From NCBI RefSeq assembly GCF_036010485.1, contig NZ_CP108568.1, positions 5,728,501-5,792,500 on the forward strand: a DNA stretch of 64,000 bases, written 5' to 3'. The position numbers and the translations under genes were made by a program. Positions within the stretch are counted from its first letter, which is position 1. The number at the start of each line of letters is the position of its first letter. Source of the DNA: Streptomyces sp. NBC_01198 (GTDB lineage Bacteria; Actinomycetota; Actinomycetes; Streptomycetales; Streptomycetaceae). Below the pieces are notes generated by a model. It had not been told where the DNA came from. It saw nothing but the letters and a program-made list of their open reading frames with translations, and did no database searches. Of this stretch, positions 52,169 to 59,479 are shown piece by piece.

Positions 52169-52585
52169 GCTTTTCCTTTGCTGCTCGTCGGTGCTCGGTG
52201 CTCTACTGGGTCGCGTCGCATCCATCGTGTACCGCGCCGCGCGAAACGTCATCTCTACCCAGTGGTAACCGCAGGGCCTGCGGGACGGCGGCTGCGGGAC
52301 CGGTGGTCGCCCCTGCGGCCAAACCTGAACTCTACGCCCAGTCGGACGTACGGCCGACTGGCGGTGCCAATCGTGCGCAACACCGGCAAACCGTCGTGAG
52401 CTGCGTCACCATTGGGGGTACGGGTTGCGGCGACACGGTCGAATCGTCACTGTTTCGGCGGTCTCGTACGCCGGGTACTTGCGCGATCCGCCGCGCCCGT
52501 GTGGACTACCGCCAATAAGTCCGCGTGCGCGCGGGCACACACTGGACTGACACGAACCGACAGTCCCCATGACAGGAGGCAAAGC
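52169..52585. other. Divergent control region between aceE and the DUF3052 gene (about 410 bp)
   Basis: No gene found. It holds two hairpin candidates: AGTCGG/CCGACT (52340-52345, 52354-52359) and GGACTG/CAGTCC (52544-52549, 52561-52566), the latter ending just before the DUF3052 ribosome-binding site. Promoters for both genes should lie here. Confidence 0.5.
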
Positions 52586-53026
52586 GTGAGCGCGACCGCG
52601 GACCACGCGGAGGAGCGGACCAACCCGGCGAGCCGGCTTGGTTTCGAGCCCGGACAGGTGGTCCAGGAGCTCGGGTACGACGAGGACTGCGACCAGGAGC
52701 TTCGCGAGGGGATCGAGGAGCTCACGGGCGAAGAGCTCGCCGATGAGGAATACGACGACGTGCCCGACGCCGTCCTGCTGTGGTTCCGCGAGGACGACGG
52801 CGACCTCACCGACGCGCTGGTCGACGCCACATCGACCGTCGATCCCGGCGCCCCGATCTGGCTGATGACCCCCAAGACGGGCCGCGACGGCCACGTCGAG
52901 CCCAGCGAGATCGGTGAGGCGGCCCAGACGGCCGGTCTCGCACAGACCAGCAGCGTGAACGCTGCCAAGGACTGGACCGGCAGCCGGCTCGTCACCCCCA
53001 AGGCCGCGCGCGCCGGCAAGCGCTAG
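52586..53026 (+). CDS. DUF3052 protein
   Basis: 146 residues, acidic, soluble. The DUF3052 blocks are clear: ADHAEERTNPASRLGFEPGQ, VVQELGYDEDCDQELREGIE, DDVPDAVLLWFREDDGDLTD and a C-terminal TGSRLVTPK. Function is unknown; it is conserved next to aceE in streptomycetes. The GTG start at 52586 is well supported by GGAGG seven bases upstream. A short inverted repeat (52544-52566) just before may affect translation. Confidence 0.9.
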   Translation: MSATADHAEERTNPASRLGFEPGQVVQELGYDEDCDQELREGIEELTGEELADEEYDDVPDAVLLWFREDDGDLTDALVDATSTVDPGAPIWLMTPKTGRDGHVEPSEIGEAAQTAGLAQTSSVNAAKDWTGSRLVTPKAARAGKR

Positions 53027-53147
53027 CCCTTTCCGGCGGGCTTCCCGGCTTCGCGGCCCATCGCCGCGGAGGCGGGGCCCGCGCTTTTTCGGCCCACCGC
53101 CGCCGGGCTCGCGGTGCGCTGCCGACTGCCCCACGTGCGTGGCTGGT

Positions 53148-53226
53148 CGCGCGGTTCCCCGCGCCCCTGTTATGGCTGGTCGACGCGGAAGACGTGCACC
53201 GTCACGGGCGCGGGGAACCGCGCGCG
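53148..53226. repeat. Intergenic repeat family, cluster D, forming one large hairpin
   Basis: CGCGCGGTTCCCCGCGCCC (53148-53166) is inverted as GGGCGCGGGGAACCGCGCG (53207-53225), an almost perfect 19-bp stem. The right-hand copy continues with the GCGCGCAACCACGGCGG and CACCGCACGTGGCAC blocks also seen in cluster C. Confidence 0.8.
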
Positions 53227-53309
53227 CAACCACGGCGGCGGGAAAGCAGGCGACGCCACCGCACGTGGCACTCACCCGAGCCGCGCAGCGAGAAGGCGGG
53301 ACACTCCCC

Positions 53310-53786
53310 ATGGTCGACATCGGCACCCCGGCCCCGGGCTTCGCACTGCCCGACCAGCACGGCCGCACCACCCGCCTCGCAGACTTCCGCGACGCCAAGA
53401 GCGTCGTGCTGGTGTTCTTCCCCTTCGCCTTCACGAGCGTGTGCGCCGGTGAGCTGCAGGCGCTGCAGGCGAACTCCGCCGCCTTCCGGGAGGAGGGCGC
53501 CGAGATCCTCGCCGTCTCCTGCGACTCCATGCACACCCAGCGGGTGTTCGCCGACCAGGAGGGCCTGGAGCTCCCGCTGCTCTCCGACTTCTGGCCGCAC
53601 GGGGCGGCGGCGAGTGCGTACGGGGTGTTCGCCGAGGACAAGGGCTGCGCCCTGCGCGGCACCTTCGTGATCGACCGGGCCGGCATCGTCCGGTGGTCCG
53701 TGGTGAACGGCCTGCCGGACGCCCGGGACCTTCATGAGTACGTAAAGGCGCTGGAAGCGGTGCGGTCGACGGGAACCGGTCACTAA
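53310..53786 (+). CDS. Peroxiredoxin (AhpE/1-Cys type)
   Basis: 158 residues, thioredoxin-fold peroxidase reducing peroxides. The peroxidatic Cys is C45 within FAFTSVCAGEL (T42-x-x-C45); the resolving cysteine expected in 2-Cys types is not obvious, though C82-like SCDSM is present. The pattern FFPFAFTSVCAGEL is that of the AhpE group. The ATG at 53310 follows AGAAGGCGGG. It lies between the DUF3052 gene and the first TerD gene. Confidence 0.92.
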   Translation: MVDIGTPAPGFALPDQHGRTTRLADFRDAKSVVLVFFPFAFTSVCAGELQALQANSAAFREEGAEILAVSCDSMHTQRVFADQEGLELPLLSDFWPHGAAASAYGVFAEDKGCALRGTFVIDRAGIVRWSVVNGLPDARDLHEYVKALEAVRSTGTGH

Positions 53787-53857
53787 GCTCGGCTCGTTGA
53801 TCGGGCAATCGGCCCGGCGGCCATAACGTACACAATCGAACCGATAGGGGAGGACTC

Positions 53858-54433
53858 GTGGGAGTCAGCCTGAGCAAGGGTGGCAACGTCTCGCTGACCA
53901 AGGAGGCCCCCAATCTCACGGCGGTCGTCGTCGGTCTGGGCTGGGACGCGCGGACGACCACCGGATCCGACTTCGACCTCGACGCGAGCGCGCTGCTGAC
54001 CAACGAGACCGGCAAGGTGCTCTCCGACCAGCACTTCGTGTTCTTCAACAACCTGCGCAGCCCGGACGGCTCGGTCGAGCACACCGGCGACAACCTCACC
54101 GGTGAGGGTGAGGGCGACGACGAGGTGATCAACGTCAACCTCGCCGGGGTGCCCGCCGACGTCGTCAAGATCGTCTTCCCGGTGTCGATCTACGAGGCCG
54201 AGTCCCGCCAGCAGAGCTTCGGCCAGGTCCGCAACGCCTACATCCGGGTGCTCAACGCGGCCGACCAGCGCGAACTGGCCCGCTACGACCTGACCGAGGA
54301 CGCCTCGACGGAGACCGCGATGGTCTTCGGCGAGCTCTACCGGCACGGCGGCGAGTGGAAGTTCCGTGCCATCGGCCAGGGATACGCCTCCGGGCTGCGG
54401 GGTATCGCGCAGGACTTCGGCGTCAACGTCTGA
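53858..54433 (+). CDS. TerD-family stress protein (first paralogue)
   Basis: 191 residues, TerD domain: [20 protein letters not shown] start, [40 protein letters not shown] and a C-terminal [20 protein letters not shown]. The acidic DFDLDASA and GEGEGDDE loops bind calcium in characterised TerD proteins. The family is tied to tellurite resistance, phage and envelope stress; here it starts the Ter island. The GTG at 53858 has GGAGGA upstream. A second TerD gene follows after 30 bp. Confidence 0.95.
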   Translation: MGVSLSKGGNVSLTKEAPNLTAVVVGLGWDARTTTGSDFDLDASALLTNETGKVLSDQHFVFFNNLRSPDGSVEHTGDNLTGEGEGDDEVINVNLAGVPADVVKIVFPVSIYEAESRQQSFGQVRNAYIRVLNAADQRELARYDLTEDASTETAMVFGELYRHGGEWKFRAIGQGYASGLRGIAQDFGVNV

Positions 54434-54463
54434 GCAGCACCCGCCAAGGGGGAAAGGACCACC

Positions 54464-55039
54464 ATGGGCGTCACGCTCGCCAAGGGAGGCAACGTCTCCC
54501 TCTCCAAGGCCGCGCCGAATCTCACCAGGGTGCAGATCGGCCTGGGCTGGAGGGCCCGCTCGACCACCGGGGCCGACTTCGACCTCGACGCCAGCGCGCT
54601 GCTGTGCGGCAACGGCCGGGTGCTGGGGGACGACTTCTTCGTCTTCTACAACAACCTGAAGAGTCCGGAGGGTTCGGTCGAGCACACCGGCGACGACCTG
54701 ACCGGCGGCAGCGGCGGTGACGACGAGACGATCCTGGTGGATCTGACCCTGGTCCCGCCGCAGGTCGACAAGATCGTCTTCCCGGTCTCGATCTACGACG
54801 CCGACTCCCGGGTGCAGACGTTCGGGCAGGTCAGCGAGGCCTACATCCGGGTGCTCAACCAGTCGGACGGCGCCGAACTGGCCCGCTACGACCTGACCGA
54901 GGACGCCTCGACGGAGACCGCGATGATCTTCGGCGAACTCTACCGCTACGGGGGCGAGTGGAAGTTCCGGGCGGTAGGACAGGGGTACGCGTCCGGCCTG
55001 CGCGGAATCGCCCTAGACTTCGGGGTCAACGTTTCGTAA
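54464..55039 (+). CDS. TerD-family stress protein (second paralogue)
   Basis: 191 residues, closely related to the TerD protein encoded just upstream and almost certainly a tandem duplicate (GVTLAKGGNVSLSKAAPNLT start; [20 protein letters not shown] end). The calcium-binding DFDLDASA and the GGSGGDDE loop are kept; the acidic loop is less charged than in the first copy. The ATG at 54464 has GGGGGAAAGG upstream. The DUF475 membrane gene follows 60 bp downstream in the same direction. Confidence 0.95.
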   Translation: MGVTLAKGGNVSLSKAAPNLTRVQIGLGWRARSTTGADFDLDASALLCGNGRVLGDDFFVFYNNLKSPEGSVEHTGDDLTGGSGGDDETILVDLTLVPPQVDKIVFPVSIYDADSRVQTFGQVSEAYIRVLNQSDGAELARYDLTEDASTETAMIFGELYRYGGEWKFRAVGQGYASGLRGIALDFGVNVS

Positions 55040-55099
55040 AGCCGCGTACCGCGCGGGGGACCTCGTGGTCACAGGTCACAAGGATTGGGTGGGAAGCAC

Positions 55100-56290
55100 G
55101 TGCTCCTCAGAACATTCGGCTGGTCGCTGGGCATCACTGCCGCCGGCCTCGCCCTGGCCTTCGCCCTCTGGGGGTGGAACGGGCTCGCGATCGTGGCGAT
55201 CCTCTCCGTCCTGGAGATCTCGCTCTCCTTCGACAACGCCGTCATCAACGCGGGCATCCTGCGCAAGCTGAACGCCTTCTGGCAGAAGATGTTCCTCACC
55301 GTCGGCGTGCTCATCGCGGTCTTCGGCATGCGGCTGATCTTCCCGATCATCATCGTGGCGATCACCGCGAAGCTGAGCCCGTGGGAGGCGGTCAATGTCG
55401 CGATCAACGACCACGACCGCTACGAGAGCCTGGTCACCGGGGCCCACCCGGCCATCGCCGCCTTCGGCGGGATGTTCCTGTTGATGATCTTCCTGGACTT
55501 CATCTTCGAGGAGCGCGAGATCACCTGGCTGGGCTGGCTGGAGAAGCCGCTGGCCCGGCTCGGCAAGCTGGACATGCTCTCGGTGGCGATCGCGCTGATC
55601 GCGCTGGTCATCGTGGCCACCACGGTCGCCACCGGGGTGCCGGTGCACGGGGGGCACGGCACCATCGACAAGGCCGAGACGGTGCTGCTCGCCGGTGTCG
55701 GCGGTCTGATCACCTACCTGGTGGTCGGCGGGGTCTCCGGCTTCTTCGAGGATCGCCTCGAAGAGGACGAGGATGATGACGACGATGACGACGACGCCGG
55801 GGACGACCGCGGCGAGGCCGGGCAGGCCGCGGGGAGCGCGCCGGCCAAGAGCGGTCCCACCGCCGGGCAGGTGGCCGGGCTGGCCGGCAAGGCCGCGTTC
55901 TTCATGTTCCTGTACCTGGAAGTCATCGACGCGTCCTTCTCCTTCGACGGTGTCGTCGGCGCCTTCGCGATCAGCAACGACATCTTCGAGATCGCGCTCG
56001 GCCTCGGCATCGGCGCGATGTACATCAGGTCGCTGACCGTCTACCTGGTCCGCAAGGGCACCCTGGACGACTACGTGTACCTGGAGCACGGGGCGCACTA
56101 CGCGATCGGCGCGCTGTCGATCATCCTGCTGATCACCATCAAGTACGACGTGAGCGAAGTGGTCACCGGCCTGGTCGGCGTGCTGCTGATCGCTGCTTCG
56201 TACTGGTCGTCGGTGGTACGCAACCGCCGTCTCGGGGAAGGATCCCATGAGTCGGACGACGACAAGACGGAAGTGAAGACCGGCGTATGA
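55100..56290 (+). CDS. DUF475/TerC-like membrane protein with acidic cytoplasmic loop
   Basis: 396 residues, about nine helices. Two pseudo-repeats carry the conserved acidic helix motifs E40/SFDNAV (43-48) and E274/SFDGVV (281-286), as in TerC-type metal transporters. The loop at 217-236 is extremely acidic (RLEEDEDDDDDDDD) and could bind divalent metal. Downstream of two calcium-binding TerD genes, it is likely a metal-exporting partner in envelope or metal stress. The GTG at 55100 is preferred (GGGAAG six bases before); a TTG at 55085 is in frame. Confidence 0.85.
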   Translation: MLLRTFGWSLGITAAGLALAFALWGWNGLAIVAILSVLEISLSFDNAVINAGILRKLNAFWQKMFLTVGVLIAVFGMRLIFPIIIVAITAKLSPWEAVNVAINDHDRYESLVTGAHPAIAAFGGMFLLMIFLDFIFEEREITWLGWLEKPLARLGKLDMLSVAIALIALVIVATTVATGVPVHGGHGTIDKAETVLLAGVGGLITYLVVGGVSGFFEDRLEEDEDDDDDDDDAGDDRGEAGQAAGSAPAKSGPTAGQVAGLAGKAAFFMFLYLEVIDASFSFDGVVGAFAISNDIFEIALGLGIGAMYIRSLTVYLVRKGTLDDYVYLEHGAHYAIGALSIILLITIKYDVSEVVTGLVGVLLIAASYWSSVVRNRRLGEGSHESDDDKTEVKTGV

Positions 56291-56374
56291 CCGGTCGCTT
56301 ACGGCGAAACGCTGCCCCCGTCGTCCGGCGGGGGCAGCGGTGTGTGCGGGCAACAAGGGGAGGGGTGGCGGCGG

Positions 56375-57106
56375 ATGGCCTGGTGGGACTTCTTCCGGCC
56401 GAGCGGTGCGGGCCAGTTCGATGTCGCGAACGCGCACACGGTGGAGCTGACCAAGCGCCATCCGGTGGTGTCGCTGACCAAGCAGGGCGCGGCGGTCGGC
56501 AACATGCGGGTCAACCTGTCGTGGTCGATGCGCACCTCCGACACCGGCGGCTGGCACAGCGACCGGCGCGGCTTCCTGCGCCGCCAGTTCGACGTCTTCC
56601 GCCCGCAGGTGGTGCAGGCGGCGGGCCCCGCGATGGTCAACGTCGACCTGGACCTGGCCTGCATGTACGAGCTGGCGGACGGCTCCAAGGGCGTCGTCCA
56701 GCCGCTGGGCAACTTCCTCGGCGACCTCGACGCGCCCCCGTACATCCAGATGAGCGGCGACGACCGCTTCGGCGGCACCTCGGGCGAGACGCTGTACATC
56801 AACTTCGACAAGCGCGAGGAGTTCAAGCGGCTGCTGGTCTTCGTGTACATCTACGACGGCACGCCCGCCTTCGACCGCACGCACGCCAAGGTGGAGATCT
56901 TCCCCGGCTCCGGCCCGCGGATCGAGATACCGCTGACCGAGCGGGAGCCGCAGGCGCGCTCCTGCGCGGTGGTGCTGATCGAGAACGTCAAGGGCGAGCT
57001 GACCGTACGGCGCGAGGTCAGGTACGTCTACGGGTTCCAGGCGGAGATCGACCGGCTGTACGGCTGGGGCCTGCAGTGGGGCCGCGGCTACAAGACCAAG
57101 GTCTGA
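56375..57106 (+). CDS. TerA-like protein (tellurium-resistance family)
   Basis: 243 residues. A short N-terminal segment (MAWWDFFRPSGAGQFDV) precedes one TerD-superfamily beta-sandwich of the TerA type (VSLTKQGAAVGNMRVNLSWS, QPLGNFLGDLDAPPYIQMSG, DDRFGGTSGETLYINFDKRE). It has the acidic calcium-binding SGDDR..G..SGE loop of the group. The ATG at 56375 has AAGGGGAGGGG upstream. It follows the DUF475 gene and ends 20 bp before the convergent proline-rich TerD gene. Confidence 0.85.
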   Translation: MAWWDFFRPSGAGQFDVANAHTVELTKRHPVVSLTKQGAAVGNMRVNLSWSMRTSDTGGWHSDRRGFLRRQFDVFRPQVVQAAGPAMVNVDLDLACMYELADGSKGVVQPLGNFLGDLDAPPYIQMSGDDRFGGTSGETLYINFDKREEFKRLLVFVYIYDGTPAFDRTHAKVEIFPGSGPRIEIPLTEREPQARSCAVVLIENVKGELTVRREVRYVYGFQAEIDRLYGWGLQWGRGYKTKV

Positions 57107-57125
57107 GCCCGCAGGGCCGGACCGC

Positions 57126-58040
57126 TCAGCGCCCCGGCTGGAACTGCGGGCCCTGCGGGGGCAGCGTGAAGGCCGTACCGCCGTTGGCGGCGGCCGCGGC
57201 GCCCACCGGCTGCGGGTAGCCGTACGCCGGATATCCCGGCTGCGGCTGCTGGTGCACCGGCGGGGCGACAGGCGGGCCCACCGGTGGCGGAAGGGGCGCG
57301 GCGACCGGTTGCGGGTAGCCGTAGGCGGGCTGGGCGGGCACATGGCCGCCCGCGGGGGCCGGCAGCGGGTATCCGTAGGCACTGGTGGGCATGGCCTCCT
57401 GCGAGGCCCTGGTGGGCTCCAGCTCCTGGGACTGCGCCGGCGACGGCCCGGCGGCCTGTGGCGGCGGCGTACGGCCTGAGCCGGTCTCCACGTCGTCGAC
57501 CGTGATGCCGAACTCGGTGGCGAGGCCGACCAGGCCGCTGGTGTAGCCCTGGCCGACCGCCCGGAACTTCCAGCCGCCGTCCTTGCGGTACAGCTCGCCG
57601 CAGTTCAGCGCGGTCTCGCCGCCGGTGTCGGGGCGGACCTCGAAGGTGACCAGCGGGGAGTGCCGCGGTCCGGAGGTATCGTAGAGCAGCACGCACAGGT
57701 CGCGGACGAGCCGGAAGGGGCCGCCGTCGCAGGAGGCGGCGATCACCACCCGGTCGACGCCGGGTTCCAGTGCGGCGAGGTCGATCTCCACGGTGTCGGT
57801 CAGGCCCTCGGCCACCCGCTGCTTGGGCAGGTGCCGGGCCCGGCCCGAGGGGTGCCGGGGTTCGTTGTAGAAGACGAAGTCGTCGTCCGAGCGCACCCGG
57901 CCGTCGCGGCCGAGCAGCAGTGCGGAGACGTCGACGTCCGGTGTGCCTGAGCCGGGGCTCCAGCGCAGCACCGCCCGGATGCCCGGGGCGTCGAGGGGGA
58001 CGTTCGAGCCCTTCACCATCACGTGCGTCATGCCGGTCAT
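57126..58040 (-). CDS. TerD-domain protein with proline-rich YGYP-repeat tail
   Basis: 304 residues. Residues about 10-175 are a TerD domain (VMVKGSNVPLDAPGIRAVLR, TPDVDVSALLLG, KFRAVGQGYTSGLVGLATEF). The rest is Pro/Ala/Gln-rich with three copies of AYGYP-x-P and a final Phe-rich QGPQFQPGR. Such tails often mediate assembly or phase separation. The acidic calcium loop is reduced compared with the two TerD genes upstream. It is transcribed opposite to its neighbours and diverges from the HpcH-type gene. The ATG at 58040 has GGAAGGG upstream. Confidence 0.85.
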   Translation of the reverse strand: MTGMTHVMVKGSNVPLDAPGIRAVLRWSPGSGTPDVDVSALLLGRDGRVRSDDDFVFYNEPRHPSGRARHLPKQRVAEGLTDTVEIDLAALEPGVDRVVIAASCDGGPFRLVRDLCVLLYDTSGPRHSPLVTFEVRPDTGGETALNCGELYRKDGGWKFRAVGQGYTSGLVGLATEFGITVDDVETGSGRTPPPQAAGPSPAQSQELEPTRASQEAMPTSAYGYPLPAPAGGHVPAQPAYGYPQPVAAPLPPPVGPPVAPPVHQQPQPGYPAYGYPQPVGAAAAANGGTAFTLPPQGPQFQPGR

Positions 58041-58285
58041 CCTGCCCTTCCCACCGGGCCTCCCACAACGCCGGGCCGGGGTTCCGGCCGGAGATCGCCG
58101 GCCGGGCGACATGTCCGGCGGACCCGCCCGCAAGCGGAGGGACTGCGCTCGGCAGGCGGAAGGTCACATGGTGGACCTGTGTCGGTTACCTGTTTTTCAC
58201 GCGCAAAGGGAACGTGTCTCACAAGCTCACCCGTACGATAATCGGCCAGATGCGCTCAGGGCCCGTATGTTTGAAAGGGGGCGCA

Positions 58286-59458
58286 ATGCGACACTTCGGA
58301 CACCTCGCCGCAGAGACGAGGGAAGAACTGTTCCACCGCGAGCCGCAGGAGTTCACTGCCGACTCGCCGGCGGGCGTGCTCGCGGCCGCCCTCGGCGCCA
58401 CCCTGTACAGCCCTGCCACCCGCGGCACCCTCGCCGACGACGTGCTCAAGCAGGCCGCCCGCGGGGTCGTCTCCATGGTGCTGTGCCTGGAGGACTCCAT
58501 CGACGACCGGGACGTGCCCGCGGGCGAGGCCAACCTCGTCCGGCAGTTCCGCGAGCTGGCCGGCCGCCCCGGCGCGGCCGGCGCGATCCCGCTGCTCTTC
58601 ATCCGGGTCCGCACCCCCGCCCAGATCACCGACCTGGTCCAGCGCCTCGGCGAGACCGTGGCGCTGCTGACCGGCTTCGTGCTGCCGAAGTTCACCGAGG
58701 AGTCCGGCGTCCCCTTCCTGGAGGCGCTCAGCCTCGCCGAGGCCGCCAGCGGCCGCAGGCTCTTCGCCATGCCGGTGCTGGAGTCACCCGAGCTGCTGCA
58801 CCTGGAGAGCCGGGTCGAGACGCTCTACGGGATCTCCCGCACCGTCGACAAGTACCGCGAGCGGGTGCTCGCGCTGCGACTCGGCGTGACCGATTTCTGT
58901 TCCCCCTACGGGCTGCGCCGCGCCCCGGCCATGACCGCCTACGACGTCCAGATCGTCGCCGCGGTGATCGCCGACGTGGTCAACGTGCTCGGCCGCGCCG
59001 ACGGCACCGGCTTCGTGGTGACCGGGCCGGTCTGGGAGTACTTCCGCCACCAGGAGCGGATGTTCAAGCCGCAGCTGCGCCGCAGCCCCTTCAGCCCCGA
59101 GGCCGAGGACCTGCGTGAGGCCCTGCTGGAGCGCGACATGGACGGGCTGCTGCGCGAGATCGAGCTGGACCGCGCCAACGGGCTGCAGGGCAAGACCTGC
59201 ATCCACCCCACCCATGTGCCGGTGGTGCACGCGCTCAGCGTCGTCACCCACGAGGAATACACCGACGCCGCCGACATCCTGCACCAGGACCGCAGCGGCG
59301 GCGGCGTCCTGCGCTCGGCGTACACGAACAAGATGAACGAGGTCAAGCCGCACCGGGCCTGGGCCGAGCGCACCCTGCGCAGGGCCGAGCTGTTCGGGGT
59401 CGCCCGCGAGGGCATCAGCTTCGTCGAGCTGCTCGCGGCCAGCCTGCCGCCGAGCTGA
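58286..59458 (+). CDS. HpcH/HpaI-type aldolase/citrate-lyase-family enzyme
   Basis: 390 residues, TIM-barrel lyase of the citrate-lyase beta/HpcH group. Blocks include VVSMVLCLEDSIDDRDV (metal-binding Glu/Asp), LRLGVTDFCSPYGLRR and LQGKTCIHPTHVPVVHALSV. In Ter-associated gene sets such an enzyme is predicted to build the carbon part of a nucleoside-like metabolite together with the phosphoribosyltransferase encoded next. The ATG at 58286 has AAAGGGGG upstream. Its stop is 21 bp before that gene, so they form an operon. Confidence 0.88.
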   Translation: MRHFGHLAAETREELFHREPQEFTADSPAGVLAAALGATLYSPATRGTLADDVLKQAARGVVSMVLCLEDSIDDRDVPAGEANLVRQFRELAGRPGAAGAIPLLFIRVRTPAQITDLVQRLGETVALLTGFVLPKFTEESGVPFLEALSLAEAASGRRLFAMPVLESPELLHLESRVETLYGISRTVDKYRERVLALRLGVTDFCSPYGLRRAPAMTAYDVQIVAAVIADVVNVLGRADGTGFVVTGPVWEYFRHQERMFKPQLRRSPFSPEAEDLREALLERDMDGLLREIELDRANGLQGKTCIHPTHVPVVHALSVVTHEEYTDAADILHQDRSGGGVLRSAYTNKMNEVKPHRAWAERTLRRAELFGVAREGISFVELLAASLPPS

Positions 59459-59479
59459 CCAGGCATCCTTGTAGTAGTC

